NCBI RefSeq assembly: GCF_003004785.1
Contig: NZ_PVZS01000018.1
Coordinates: 1 to 64,000 of the forward strand
DNA: 64,000 nucleotides
Direction of reading: 5' to 3'
Origin: Alsobacter soli
Lineage (GTDB): Bacteria; Pseudomonadota; Alphaproteobacteria; Rhizobiales; Beijerinckiaceae
Notes under the pieces: generated by a model
Database searches by the model: none
What the model was told of the DNA's origin: nothing
The model's input: the letters and a program-made list of their open reading frames with translations, nothing else
Made by a program: the position numbers and the translations under genes
In this document: piece by piece, positions 24,901-33,837 of the stretch
Position numbering within the stretch: position 1 is the first letter of the stretch
How the letters are laid out: each line of letters starts with the position of its first letter

Positions 24901-25398
24901 ATGGAACATCGAGACGATCAAGCTGCGCGGGACAAGGTGCTGTCCCTCGTGAAGGACGCACACATCGCCATGCTGGCCTCGCGCGGCGAGGATGGCCACC
25001 TGCATGCGCGTCCCATGGGAACCAAGACCGTCAACTTCGACGGGTACCTGTGGTTCTTCACAGACATCGATTCGCCGAAAGTGGTCGAAATCCGCCGCGA
25101 CCCGCAGGTGCTGGTCACCTATTCGGATGAAAGCAAGCAGCACTACGTGTCGATTTCCGGCGTGGCCGAAGTGCTCCAGGATAAGGCCAAGGCCAAGGAG
25201 CTCTGGTCGGAAGCGCTCAGGGTGTGGTTCCCGAAGGGAGTGGACGATCCGAAGATCGGACTCGTCAAGGTGAAGGTCGAAGGCGCCGAATACTGGGACA
25301 GCCCTTCGAGCACCATGCTGTACGCGTACGGATATCTGAAGGCGATGACGACGGGAGAGAGGCCGAATGGCGGGGAAAACGCCACGGTCCGTTTCTGA
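24901..25398 (+). CDS. Pyridoxamine 5'-phosphate oxidase-fold protein (general stress protein 26 type)
   Basis: 165-aa FMN-binding split-barrel protein. The HIAMLASRGEDGHLHARPMGT opening, DGYLWFFTDIDSPKVVEI and WFPKGVDDPKIGLVKV are characteristic of the stress protein 26 group. Substrate is unknown; members bind flavin and may act in oxidative stress. I use the ATG at 24901 with GGGAGAG upstream, rather than 24856. The following XRE-like gene begins within or just after its end, so the two are probably co-transcribed. Confidence 0.85.
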   Translation: MEHRDDQAARDKVLSLVKDAHIAMLASRGEDGHLHARPMGTKTVNFDGYLWFFTDIDSPKVVEIRRDPQVLVTYSDESKQHYVSISGVAEVLQDKAKAKELWSEALRVWFPKGVDDPKIGLVKVKVEGAEYWDSPSSTMLYAYGYLKAMTTGERPNGGENATVRF

Positions 25399-25411
25399 GA
25401 AGGTCCGAGCG

Positions 25412-25693
25412 ATGTTCACGGGAAATCAGGTCTGGGCGGCGCGCGTGCTGGCGGGCCTGACCCGTGAGGACGCCGCCGAACGGGCCGGAATCAGCCTGGA
25501 AGCCCTGACCGACATCGAAGGCCGCGGAGGCGCCCCGCTGAGCGCGGACGAAGCCGTGACCATGCGGCTCGTCGCGGCCCTCAACGAGGCGGGGGTCGAC
25601 TTCGACGAGGGGCCGGGCATTCGGCTGCGGGCCGCAGCTGGCCGCGACGAAGGCATCCGGACCGAGGACCTGAACGCCGAGAACGACGGCTGA
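25412..25693 (+). CDS. Small XRE-type helix-turn-helix protein
   Basis: 93 aa from the ATG at 25412 (GAGAAGG upstream); an alternative ATG at 25367, also with a good GGAGAGAGG, would give 108 aa and overlap the previous gene by 32 bases. MFTGNQVWAARVLAGLTREDAAERAGISLEALTDIE is an XRE/Cro-like HTH, and the rest (EAVTMRLVAALNEAGVDFDEGPG) is the usual C-terminal helix of short alphaproteobacterial XRE proteins. Probably a DNA-binding regulator whose target is unknown. Confidence 0.75.
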   Translation: MFTGNQVWAARVLAGLTREDAAERAGISLEALTDIEGRGGAPLSADEAVTMRLVAALNEAGVDFDEGPGIRLRAAAGRDEGIRTEDLNAENDG

Positions 25694-25722
25694 GGCGGCC
25701 CACCCCGCCTCTCCAAGCAGAA

Positions 25723-25744
25723 GGGCCGCCCTTGGGGGCGGCCC
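25723..25744. terminator. GC-rich hairpin between convergent genes
   Basis: GGGCCGCCC / GGGCGGCCC form a 9-bp stem around TTGG, 30 bases after the XRE stop and 33 bases before the stop of the convergent acidic-protein gene. There is no T-run on either side, so termination is weaker or Rho-assisted. Confidence 0.5.
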
Positions 25745-25776
25745 GAAGTCGTCCTGCGTGGGATCAGGCGCCGAGG

Positions 25777-25998
25777 TCAGTCCTCGTCTTCCTCGGCCTC
25801 GTCGTCCTCCTCTGTTTCCGCGAGGAGGTCATCCAGGTGATCCGCCAGAACATCGATCTGCTCGCGCGTGGCCGTGAGGTCGAGGACGTCTCCTCCCTCC
25901 GTCTCGATGCGCATGCGGAACGCTCCGTCGCTCGGGGTGACGGTGAACTTGCCGAGCGTAGCCGGCGCGGCGTTTTCGGTTCGGGGCTGGGCGGCCAT
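25777..25998 (-). CDS. Small acidic protein, unknown function
   Basis: 73 aa from the ATG at 25998, which has GAGGAG six bases upstream (the GTG at 26004 overlaps that site). It contains a compact middle part FTVTPSDGAFRMRIETEGGDVLDLTATREQIDVLADHLDDLL and ends in a run of Glu/Asp. I do not recognise a named family. A beta-hairpin plus helix fold is likely. It is convergent with the XRE gene. Confidence 0.6.
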   Translation of the reverse strand: MAAQPRTENAAPATLGKFTVTPSDGAFRMRIETEGGDVLDLTATREQIDVLADHLDDLLAETEEDDEAEEDED

Positions 25999-26112
25999 GG
26001 TCACTCCTCGTGGCTGGAGCCGTTACAACGCGCCGGGCCTGCCCCGGATCCGATCCGGCGCGCAGAGCCGGGCCGCCGCTGAAGCGGCCCGGAACGGGAA
26101 CATCGAAGCTCC

Positions 26113-26580
26113 TTACCCGAAGAGGTACATGAGGACCGGCGTGGCGATGAATCCGCCCGCGACGACCCAGGCGACCGACTGCAGCCGGGTGTCGGGATTG
26201 GCCACGCCGCGCACGCCGCGCGCGACCTTGCCGGCCGACATGGTCCAGCCGTTCATGCAGGAGCACAGGAGACGATGCGCGTCGTCCTCGCTCATTTCGA
26301 AGAACTCGATCGCGTCGCCGAGGCGATCGCTGGCAAGGCCCTCGGCCCGCAGCACCGGGTCCTCGAACGCCACGGTCAGCGGCGAATCCGGCGAGCGCAT
26401 CTGCACCCGCTCGGCCGGGGTCTTGGTCTCGATCTCGCCAAGCGAGCGCAACCGCCGCGTGGGATCCTGCTCCAGCAGGGACGCCCAGCGTTCCAGACGC
26501 TCGCGCCGGGTCATCGCCGGACGGGCGGCGACCCGCACGTCAGCTACATCGCGCAGCTTGTCGAATTCGCGGTATTCCAT
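26113..26580 (-). CDS. Hypothetical protein with one C-terminal membrane helix
   Basis: 155 aa from the ATG at 26580 (GGAG with six-base spacing; a GTG at 26595 is the alternative). The N-terminal ~130 residues are charged and helical (TRRERLERWASLLEQDP..., EFFEMSEDDAHRLLCSCMNGWTM). The C-terminus SVAWVVAGGFIATPVLMYLFG is a single hydrophobic helix, so the protein is probably tail-anchored with its body in the cytoplasm. Function unknown. A terminator lies between it and spoVR, so it is not simply part of that operon. Confidence 0.65.
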   Translation of the reverse strand: MEYREFDKLRDVADVRVAARPAMTRRERLERWASLLEQDPTRRLRSLGEIETKTPAERVQMRSPDSPLTVAFEDPVLRAEGLASDRLGDAIEFFEMSEDDAHRLLCSCMNGWTMSAGKVARGVRGVANPDTRLQSVAWVVAGGFIATPVLMYLFG

Positions 26581-26785
26581 GACCTTCTCCCACACAGAAG
26601 AAGATCGACTCGCCGGAACGCGACCGGCTTCAGCCGATCCTCGTTAGGAACCCCCGTCCCACCGACCAGAGAAGCTTCCGCCCGAGTTGCGGCAACATTG
26701 CGATGGCGTTTCAGTTTGGGACGCCTGAATTGTTGGCGCCCGCTCGGTTTCGGACTGCGGCCCGGGCCGTGGAACGAAAGAGCCG

Positions 26786-26817
26786 TGAAAGAAAATGGCC
26801 GGGCAAGCCCGGCCATT
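26786..26817 (-). terminator. Rho-independent terminator of the prkA-yeaH-spoVR operon
   Basis: On the minus strand AATGGCCGGG/CCCGGCCATT form a perfect 10-bp stem with a CTTG loop, followed by TTCTTTC. It starts 19 bases after the spoVR stop. Its core resembles the type A dispersed repeat (GGCCGGG...CCCGGCC). Confidence 0.85.
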
Positions 26818-26835
26818 CGGAGTATCGGGGGTTCA

Positions 26836-28383
26836 TCAGCGCCCCAAGGGCTGGGCGCTCGCCCGGTGTTCCTTCAGGACCATGCCGGTTGCAGTGTCGA
26901 TCTCCTTCAGGAGCACGTCGTAGCCCCAAAGGTCGGCAAGGTGCTGCAGCACGCGGTTCGCGTCGTCTGCTTCCAGCAGGAGCCGGTTGACGACGTTGTG
27001 ATGGAGAATGAGCCGCCGGTCGCCGGCGAGGTCGACGTCCACGACCTGGATGTCCGGATCGGTCCAGGCCACGTCGTATTGCCGCGCCAGGGCGCGGCGC
27101 ATGCGCCGGTAGCCGCGGTCGTCGTGGATGGCGTCCACACGGAGTTCGGGGCGTTCGGGATCGTCCACGACGTGGAACATCCGCCATTCCCGCATCAGCT
27201 TGGGGCTGAGGAACTGCAGGAGGAAGCTCTCGTCCCGGTAATTGGCCCAGACGTCGCGCAAAACCGCCATCCCGTCGCCGGAGCCGGCGATATCCGGGAA
27301 CCACTGGCGGTCCTCCTCGGTCGGCTCGGCGCAGATGCGCTCGATGTCGCACATCATTGCGAAGCCGATGGCGTAGGGGTTGAGGCCGCCGTAGCGCGGA
27401 TCGTCGTACTTGGGCTGGAAGGTGACGTTGGTGTGCGACTTCAGAAACTCGAAGTAGCTGCCGTCGTCGAGCATCCCCTGCTCGTGCAGGCGGCTCATGA
27501 TCTTGTAGTGGACGAAGGTGGCGCAGCCCTCGTTCATGACCTTAGTCTGGCGCTGCGGGTAGAAGTACTGCGCGACATTGCGCACAATCCGCAGCACCTC
27601 GCGCTGCCAAGGGGCGAGCTTCGGAGCCGTCTTCTCCAGGAAGTAGAGGACGTTCTCCTGCGGCAGCTGGAGCAGCGCGCGGCGGCGCTCCTCGTCGCTC
27701 ACGCCGGAGCGCGGCTTGTCCGACTTGGGAACGGTGCGCCACAGGTCGTTGTACATCTGCTCGTCATGGCGCCGACGCTCTTCGGCCCGGCGCTCCTCCG
27801 AGCGGAGGTCGGGCTTGGTGCGCCGCGGATAGCGGTGCACGGCCTGGCTGTTGAGGGCGTGGGCGGCGTCGAGCAGGCGCTCCACGGCGAGGTGGCCGTA
27901 GCGCTCCTCGCATTCGGAGATGTAGTTCTTGGCGAAGTCCAGATAGTCGAGGATGCCGTCGGCGTCCGTCCACTGCTTGAAAAGGTAGTTGTTCTTGAAG
28001 AAGTGGTTGTGCCCGAACGCCGCGTGCGCGATCACCAGCGTCTGCATCGTGGCGGAGTTCTCCTCCATGATGTAGCTGATGCACGGGTTGGAGTTGATGA
28101 CGATCTCGTAGGCGAGATCGCCGAAGCCGCGGCGGTAGACGGCTTCGTGATGGGCGAAGTGCTTGCCGAAGCTCCAGTGCTTGTAGAACAGCGGCATGCC
28201 GGACGAAGAGTAGGCGTCCAGCATCTGCTCGGCCGTGATGGTCTCGATCTGGTTGGGATAGACGTCCAGCCCGAGCTCGCCGAGCGCGATGCGCTCGCAG
28301 GCGTCATAGATCCGGCGGATGGTGTCGAAGTCCCAGTCGTTGCTGTGGAACAGCAGGGGCTTCGGGATCAGATGCATGGTCAT
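26836..28383 (-). CDS. spoVR: SpoVR family protein
   Basis: 515-aa member of the SpoVR/YcgB family, with the conserved start DWDFDTIRRIYDACERIALGELGLDVYPNQIE, the His-rich stretch YKHWSFGKHFAHHE and NSNPCISYIMEENSATMQTLVIAHAAFGHNHFFKNN. In Bacillus it acts in spore cortex formation, but in non-spore-formers it travels with PrkA and YeaH and its role is unknown. Start ATG overlaps the yeaH stop as TGATG, so translation is probably coupled. Length is normal. Confidence 0.95.
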   Translation of the reverse strand: MTMHLIPKPLLFHSNDWDFDTIRRIYDACERIALGELGLDVYPNQIETITAEQMLDAYSSSGMPLFYKHWSFGKHFAHHEAVYRRGFGDLAYEIVINSNPCISYIMEENSATMQTLVIAHAAFGHNHFFKNNYLFKQWTDADGILDYLDFAKNYISECEERYGHLAVERLLDAAHALNSQAVHRYPRRTKPDLRSEERRAEERRRHDEQMYNDLWRTVPKSDKPRSGVSDEERRRALLQLPQENVLYFLEKTAPKLAPWQREVLRIVRNVAQYFYPQRQTKVMNEGCATFVHYKIMSRLHEQGMLDDGSYFEFLKSHTNVTFQPKYDDPRYGGLNPYAIGFAMMCDIERICAEPTEEDRQWFPDIAGSGDGMAVLRDVWANYRDESFLLQFLSPKLMREWRMFHVVDDPERPELRVDAIHDDRGYRRMRRALARQYDVAWTDPDIQVVDVDLAGDRRLILHHNVVNRLLLEADDANRVLQHLADLWGYDVLLKEIDTATGMVLKEHRASAQPLGR

Positions 28384-29702
28384 CAGGGCGCCCCCACACG
28401 CTCCGCCCCGGCGCCTTGGCCGCGGCGGCGGAACAGCTCACGAAACACCGGGAAGATGTCCCGGCGGTGGCGGACCTGGCGCATGGCGAAACGCGGACCC
28501 GCGTCGTCCATGGCCTCGTAGGCGCGCCACAGGTCGCTTGCGCGTGAGGTGAGCCCCAGCGACAGGGGCTCGTCCTCGGGCTTCACCTCGAGATAGGCGA
28601 AGTACTGCGTCAGCGGCAGGATCTGGTCCTGCAGCAGGGAAACCGTGCGCTCGTTGTCGTTGGGCGCGTTGTCGCCGTCCGAGGCCTGGGCGGCGTAGAT
28701 GTTCCAGTCCTCCGGGCGGTAGCGCTCGTTCAGGACCCGGAGCATCTCGACCAGGGCGGTGGACACGACGGTGCCGCCCGTCTCGGTGGAGTGGAAAAAG
28801 GTCTGCTCGTCCACCTCCTCGGCGGTGTGCGTATGTCGGATGAAGACCAGCTCCACGTGCCGGTAGCGGCGCTTCAGGAAGATGTAGAGCAAGGCGTAGA
28901 ACCGCTTCGCCAAGTCCTTCATGTGCTCCGTCATGGAGCCCGAGACGTCCATCAGGCAGATCATCACGGCCTGGGCGACTGGCTTCGGATAGGGCGCGAA
29001 CTGGCGGTAGCGCAGGTCGAGCGGATCGATGAAGGGGATCAGCTTGCGCCTGCGCTGCAGGTCCTCGAGGCGCAGCTGCAGCACTTTCACGCGCTCCGGC
29101 TCGTCGCCCTTGGCTTCCAGGCGGGCGATCTCCTCTTCCAGCTCCTGCATCTCCTCCGTCCGGGGACGGTTGAGCGCGATCCGCCGGGAGAGGCTGTTGC
29201 GCATGGTGCGGGTCAGGGACAAGTTCGCCGGCGAGCCGGACGTCGAGTAGCCGGCCCGGCGCCAGGCCGGGTTCTCGAGGTCTTCGACGCGGGTCTTGGC
29301 GAGATCCGGCAGCTCCAGGTCTTCCAGAAAGAGGTCGAGGAACTCGTCCTGGGACAGCACGAACCGGAAGTCGTCCTCGCCGCCGCCGTCCTCGGACCCT
29401 TCCGAGCCGCCGCCCCCTCCCCCGCCCTGCGGGCGCGGAATGGTGTCGCCTTCGGTGAAGTGCTTGTTGCCGGGCAGAACGTGCTCGCGCAGGCCTCCCT
29501 GGCCCGAGCGGCGCAGGGAGGGCTCGCGCACCCCGTCGATCGGGATGGAGACCTCGCCCCCCTCCCCCATGTCCTTGATCGAGCGGTCGCGGGACTGGTC
29601 CCGCACCGCCCGACGCACCAGGGACTGGGCCCGGCGCAGGAAGCGCTGGCGATTGCCGAGGCTCTTGCCTCCCGGGTTCAGGCGTCTGTCGACGATGTGC
29701 AT
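28383..29702 (-). CDS. YeaH/YhbH family protein (DUF444)
   Basis: 439-aa DUF444 protein. It starts MHIVDRRLNPGGKSLGNRQRFLRR, as the family does, has a Gly-rich linker (about residues 90-110), and a von Willebrand-type fold with the metal site DVSGSM and SDGDNAPND. Together with PrkA it forms the stress-induced yeaGH unit in E. coli; partner roles there remain unclear. The ATG at 29702 replaces the upstream 29771 start, which has no family match. It is the middle gene of the operon, 38 bases after prkA. Confidence 0.92.
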   Translation of the reverse strand: MHIVDRRLNPGGKSLGNRQRFLRRAQSLVRRAVRDQSRDRSIKDMGEGGEVSIPIDGVREPSLRRSGQGGLREHVLPGNKHFTEGDTIPRPQGGGGGGGSEGSEDGGGEDDFRFVLSQDEFLDLFLEDLELPDLAKTRVEDLENPAWRRAGYSTSGSPANLSLTRTMRNSLSRRIALNRPRTEEMQELEEEIARLEAKGDEPERVKVLQLRLEDLQRRRKLIPFIDPLDLRYRQFAPYPKPVAQAVMICLMDVSGSMTEHMKDLAKRFYALLYIFLKRRYRHVELVFIRHTHTAEEVDEQTFFHSTETGGTVVSTALVEMLRVLNERYRPEDWNIYAAQASDGDNAPNDNERTVSLLQDQILPLTQYFAYLEVKPEDEPLSLGLTSRASDLWRAYEAMDDAGPRFAMRQVRHRRDIFPVFRELFRRRGQGAGAERVGAP

Positions 29703-29740
29703 CTTCGCTCCGCTCCGGCCGGGATTTGCAAGAACCCTTG

Positions 29741-31687
29741 CTACCCTGCCTGCTTGACCCGCATGTACCACTCGACAAGTCGTCGGACCTGGCGCTCGGT
29801 GTATCCGCGCTCGGTCATTCGGGCGACGAAGTCGGCGTGCTTCTTCTCGCTCTCGGAATCCTTCTTGGACCCGAAGCTGATCACCGGCAGAAGCTCCTCC
29901 ACCTGGCTGAACATCCGCTTCTCGATGACGTCGCGGATTTTCTCGTAGCTGGTCCAGGAGGGGTTCTTGCCACCGTGGCTCGCCCGCGAGCGCAGCGCGA
30001 ACTTAACGACTTCGTTGCGGAAGTCCTTGGGGTTGGCGATACCCGCCGGCTTCTCGATCTTCGTGAGCTCTTGGTTCAGCAGCTCGCGATTCAGCAGCTG
30101 GCCCGTGTCCGGGTCCTTGAAGTCCTGATCCTCGATCCAGGCGTCGGCATAGTCGACATAGCGATCGAAGAGGTTCTGGCCGTAATCGTGGTACGACTCC
30201 AGATAGGCCTTCTGGATCTCGTGGCCGATGAACTCCGCATAGCGCGGCGCCAGTTCGGCCTTGAGGAACTCAAGATAACGCTTCTCGGTCGCTTCCGGCA
30301 GCTGCTCCCGTCGGACTGTCTGCTCGAGAACGTACATCAAATGGACGGGATCGGCCGCGATCTCGGTGGTGTCGTGGTTGAAGGTCGCAGCCAGCACCTT
30401 GAAGGCGAAGCGTGTCGAGATTCCGTCCATGCCCTCGTCCACGCCGGCCGAGTCCTTGTACTCCTGCAGGGAACGGGCCCGCGGATCGACCTCGCGCAGG
30501 CTCTCGCCGTCATAGACCCGCATCTTGGAGTACAGGTTCGAGTTGGCGTGCTCGCGCAGCCGGGACAGCACGGCGAAGCGGGCCAGCATCTCCAGCGTGG
30601 CCGGAGCGCAGGGCGCGCCGGCGAGCTCGGAGCCGCGGATCAGCTTCTCGTAAATCTTCTGCTCTTCCGTCACCCGCAGGCAGTACGGCACCTTGATGAC
30701 GTAGATGCGGTCGATGAAGGCCTCGTTGTTCTTGTTGGTCTTGAAGCTCTGCCACTCCGCCTCGTTGGAGTGCGCCATCACGACGCCCTGGAACGGGATG
30801 GCGCCGATGTTCTCGGTGCCAACGTAGTTGCCTTCCTGCGTCGCAGTGAGCAGGGGGTGCAGCATCTTGATGGGCGCCTTGAACATCTCGACGAACTCGA
30901 GCATGCCCTGGTTGGCCCGGTTGAGCCCGCCCGAGTAGCTGTAAGCGTCGGGATCGTTCTGCGACAGGCGCTCCAGCTTGCGGATGTCGACCTTGCCGAC
31001 CAGCGAGGAGATGTCCTGGTTGTTCTCGTCGCCAGGCTCCGTCTTGGCGATGCCGATCTGGCGCAGGCGCGAGGGGTTCACCTTCACGACCTTGAAGCGC
31101 GAGATGTCGCCGCCGAACTCGTCCAGCCGCTTCAGGCACCACGGGCTCATCAGCCCTGTCAACCGCCGGCGCGGAATGCCGTAACGCTCCTCGAGGGTCT
31201 TGCCCATCTGCTCGGGATCGAACAAACCAAGGGGGCTCTCGAAGATCGGGCTCAGCTCGTCGCCCGCCTTCAGGACGTAGATGGGATGGACCTCCATCAG
31301 CGCCTTCAGGCGTTCGGCGAGGGATGACTTGCCGCCGCCCACAGGGCCGAGCAGGTAGAGGATCTGCTTGCGCTCCTCCAGGCCCTGCGCGGCATGCCGG
31401 AAATAGGCGACGATCCGCTCGATCGTCTCCTCCATCCCGTAGAACTCGGCGAATGCGGGATAAACCCGGATCGTCCGGTTCATGAAGATGCGGCCAAGGC
31501 GCGCGTCCCGGGAGGTGTCGAGCATCTCGGGCTCGCCGATCGCGGCGAGGATTCTCTCCGCCGCGCTGGCGTACATCATCGGATCGTCGCGGCACCCTTC
31601 CAGATAGTCCTGCAAGGACATCTCGGCTTCGCGACGGGATTCGTACGACCGTGCATAGGTCGTGAAGAGGTCAGTGTTCGGATACAT
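29741..31687 (-). CDS. prkA: PrkA family serine protein kinase / AAA protein
   Basis: 648-aa protein with an N-terminal AAA module (Walker A GPVGGGKSS near residue 115) and a C-terminal PrkA domain (HDYGQNLFDRYVDYADAWIEDQDFKDPDTG, NPKDFRNEVVKFALR). Known homologues are B. subtilis PrkA and E. coli YeaG, linked to starvation and nitrogen stress. It is first in the operon prkA-yeaH-spoVR. I use the ATG at 31687; a GTG two codons earlier (31693) is possible and neither has a strong Shine-Dalgarno. The 14-bp palindrome at 31904 lies upstream. Confidence 0.95.
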   Translation of the reverse strand: MYPNTDLFTTYARSYESRREAEMSLQDYLEGCRDDPMMYASAAERILAAIGEPEMLDTSRDARLGRIFMNRTIRVYPAFAEFYGMEETIERIVAYFRHAAQGLEERKQILYLLGPVGGGKSSLAERLKALMEVHPIYVLKAGDELSPIFESPLGLFDPEQMGKTLEERYGIPRRRLTGLMSPWCLKRLDEFGGDISRFKVVKVNPSRLRQIGIAKTEPGDENNQDISSLVGKVDIRKLERLSQNDPDAYSYSGGLNRANQGMLEFVEMFKAPIKMLHPLLTATQEGNYVGTENIGAIPFQGVVMAHSNEAEWQSFKTNKNNEAFIDRIYVIKVPYCLRVTEEQKIYEKLIRGSELAGAPCAPATLEMLARFAVLSRLREHANSNLYSKMRVYDGESLREVDPRARSLQEYKDSAGVDEGMDGISTRFAFKVLAATFNHDTTEIAADPVHLMYVLEQTVRREQLPEATEKRYLEFLKAELAPRYAEFIGHEIQKAYLESYHDYGQNLFDRYVDYADAWIEDQDFKDPDTGQLLNRELLNQELTKIEKPAGIANPKDFRNEVVKFALRSRASHGGKNPSWTSYEKIRDVIEKRMFSQVEELLPVISFGSKKDSESEKKHADFVARMTERGYTERQVRRLVEWYMRVKQAG

Positions 31688-32104
31688 CGGCACCCGCTGG
31701 CTTTAAGCGCCACAACGCAGCGATAACCAATGGAGCGGACAAGGGTTGCGTCGACTCCACCGGCTGGGCTCGCCAACCCCCGCCCCAGATCAAGCTGGGC
31801 GCCGATTGCGGCTGCCACGTGGCGCGCGGGCGGAGGCGGCTTGCCGCATCCCGCTTTCCGAAGGGTAGTATGCGTGTCCGCATCGAATCACCCCCGACGA
31901 GACCCATGGTACCATGGTCCCGACCCCGCTTTGCATGATCTGGGCCAATACACAGGCGCTCGAAGGGCGGCGTGACGTCCGCGCCACAGCCCCCTTCGGA
32001 AGTAGCCGGAGCCGAGTTCTTCTCCATCCAATTGAGGGTCGAGGCGCCGGGACTTCGAAGCGCGGCGCAGGTTTCTCCCTTTTTTGACCCTGAAAGGAGC
32101 CATC
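31688..32104. other. Divergent intergenic region, prkA / truncated sugE
   Basis: 417 bases with no credible gene. It must hold the prkA promoter (minus strand). It contains the perfect palindrome at 31904-31917 and, just before the sugE remnant, CTCCCTTTTTTGACC at 32077-32089 after a GCGCC...GGCGC inverted repeat (about 32053-32069). I looked for a guanidine riboswitch before sugE and did not find one. Confidence 0.5.
31904..31917. promoter_or_regulatory. Perfect 14-bp palindrome, candidate operator
   Basis: CCATGGTACCATGG is fully self-complementary. It lies 217 bases before the prkA start and about 190 before the sugE remnant. Position and symmetry suit a dimeric repressor or activator site, but no regulator gene is adjacent. 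Confidence 0.4.
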
Positions 32105-32377
32105 TTGGCCTGGCTCGTCTTGCTGCTTGCCGGCCTCTTCGAGGTGGCCTGGGCGGTGCTGCTGAAATATACCGACGGCTTCACGAAGCTGTGGCCTTCG
32201 GTCGCGTGCCTCGCCGCCATGGCGGTGAGCCTGGGGCTGCTCGGCATCGCCCTGCGCGACCTCCCCTTGGGCACAGCCTACGCCGTGTGGACGGGGGTGG
32301 GCGCGGTGGGCACCGCGATGCTCGGGCTCGTGCTGTTCCAGGAGCCCGCGACCGCCGCGCGCCTGGCGTGCACATGA
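32105..32377 (+). pseudogene. sugE: Truncated SugE/Gdx small multidrug (guanidinium) exporter
   Basis: The start is a TTG at 32105 with AAGGAG five bases upstream; the encoded [26 protein letters not shown] and [26 protein letters not shown] are unmistakably SugE, including the central Glu. The frame ends after about 90 residues at ATAARLACT, where the fourth transmembrane helix should begin (normal length about 105). Directly at that point the sequence becomes dctA in another frame. Without helix 4 the exporter should not assemble. Confidence 0.85.
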
Positions 32378-32853
32378 TCCAGAAGATGCAGCGGCTGGGC
32401 GCCTCGCCGTCGGTGGTCGGGCTGGTGATCCCGACCGGGTACAGCTTCAACCTGGACGGCACCAACATCTACATGACCCTGGCCACGCTGTTCCTGGCGC
32501 AGGCGACCAACACGCACCTGACGTTCGGGCAGGAGATGACCATCCTGCTCATCGCCATGCTGACGTCCAAGGGCGCGTCGGGAGTGACCGGCGCCGGCTT
32601 CGTCACCTTGGCGGCCACCCTGCAGATCATCCCGGACATTCCGATCGCATCGCTGGCGATCCTGGTCGGCATCGACAAGTTCATGAGCGAGTGCCGGGCG
32701 CTCACCAACCTCGTCGGAAACGGCGTCGCGACCGTGGTGGTCAGCCGGTGGGAGGGCGAACTCGACCCCGGCAAGCTGCGGCAGGTGATGGCCCATCCGA
32801 TGGAGATCGGCGAAGCGATGGAGCGGGAGCCCGTCGCCCCCGCGGCCCGCTAG
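32374..32853 (+). pseudogene. dctA: 3' remnant of C4-dicarboxylate transporter dctA
   Basis: About 159 codons matching only the last third of DctA (normally ~440 aa): [52 protein letters not shown], and [31 protein letters not shown]. The NLDGTNIY and [13 protein letters not shown] motifs (cation and substrate sites) are kept, but the first ~280 residues and the promoter are gone. The remnant begins within a few bases of the end of the sugE remnant. Its TAG stop overlaps the stop of the convergent lipid kinase gene. Confidence 0.85.
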
Positions 32854-33779
32854 GGCGCGAACACCGTCAGGGCCTTCGGCAGCACCTTGAAATGGGCGGG
32901 GGTATGCGCGCAGATCTCGCCATCGCAGTTCACAGGTCGCGGCTTGCGCGTCGAAATATCGAACTCGAGACCCCGCACGGTGCGCACCTCCTCCCAGGCC
33001 CCGTGCGAGCCCGTACGGAAGGCGCGGATCATCAGGGCGAACTTCCATACGCCGCTGAGCTCGAGGCTGTAGAGGTCGAGGTGCTCGTCGTCGATGGCGG
33101 CCTGCTCGGACACAGCCATGCCCCCGCCGTAGTAGCGGCCGTTGCCCACCGCGATCTGGAAGGTCTTCACCCGGATGGGCTCTCCCTTGTCGACGATCGT
33201 GGCGGTGAACGGCCGGGCGTTGGCAAGCACTTTCATGGCCGCGAGCGCATAGCCGAAGCGTCCCCAGCGGCGCTTGATGTCCGGGGTGAGAGTGCGGGCG
33301 AGCTCGGTCGAGATGCCCAGGCTGGCGACGTTGAAGAAGGGCCTGCCGTTCACCAGGCCCACATCGATGCGCCGCATCTTGCCGGCGACGATCACATCCA
33401 CGGCGGCGTCGAGGTCCTCGGGCAGCCCGAGGGTGCGCGCGAGGTCGTTGCCGGTGCCGAGGGGGACGATCCCAAAAGGCAAGCCTGTCTCGAGCAGTCC
33501 GGGACCGGCCGCGTTCACGCTGCCGTCGCCGCCGCAGATGATCACGCGGTCGACCTCCGCGGCGCGGCGCACGATGTCGGAGGACACTTCCTCCGGGCTG
33601 GAGAACGTCTCGACAGAGTGCGCCAGGCCGGCGCCCGACAGGCGCTTGGCGACGGCTTCGGCCGAGCCCGCGCCGCGACGGCTGTTCGGGTTCACCAGCA
33701 CGAGGGCGCGCGGCGCCTTTTCGGCGGAGACCACCCTCGGACTTCGAGGCTCCTCGACATCACTTGGCATGTGCAGCAT
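32850..33779 (-). CDS. Diacylglycerol/lipid kinase family protein (YegS type)
   Basis: 309-aa lipid kinase of the DAGK_cat family. The nucleotide-binding loop is [11 protein letters not shown], followed by [28 protein letters not shown] is the usual first strand. The C-terminal beta-sandwich ends with [22 protein letters not shown]. Substrate could be diacylglycerol, phosphatidylglycerol or sphingoid base. ATG at 33779 (GAAGGGA upstream) is preferred to 33839, where the frame starts with unrelated residues; 33770 is also possible. It is divergent from the Nudix gene. Confidence 0.87.
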   Translation of the reverse strand: MLHMPSDVEEPRSPRVVSAEKAPRALVLVNPNSRRGAGSAEAVAKRLSGAGLAHSVETFSSPEEVSSDIVRRAAEVDRVIICGGDGSVNAAGPGLLETGLPFGIVPLGTGNDLARTLGLPEDLDAAVDVIVAGKMRRIDVGLVNGRPFFNVASLGISTELARTLTPDIKRRWGRFGYALAAMKVLANARPFTATIVDKGEPIRVKTFQIAVGNGRYYGGGMAVSEQAAIDDEHLDLYSLELSGVWKFALMIRAFRTGSHGAWEEVRTVRGLEFDISTRKPRPVNCDGEICAHTPAHFKVLPKALTVFAP

Positions 33780-33837
33780 CGTTCCCTTCGACTCGTCCGA
33801 TATGGGGGCACAAACGCTCCGGTCCCAGGGTCGTTGC

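Noticed and set aside
31860-32104. Guanidine-II (mini-ykkC) riboswitch before sugE
   Set aside because: The paired hairpins with ACGR loops are not present; ACGA at 31898 lacks complementary flanks and GACGT at 31974 does not fit the loop.
31972-32373. Upstream extension of the dctA frame to 31972
   Set aside because: The residues before MIQKM are antisense-like and unrelated to DctA; the frame is open only by chance.
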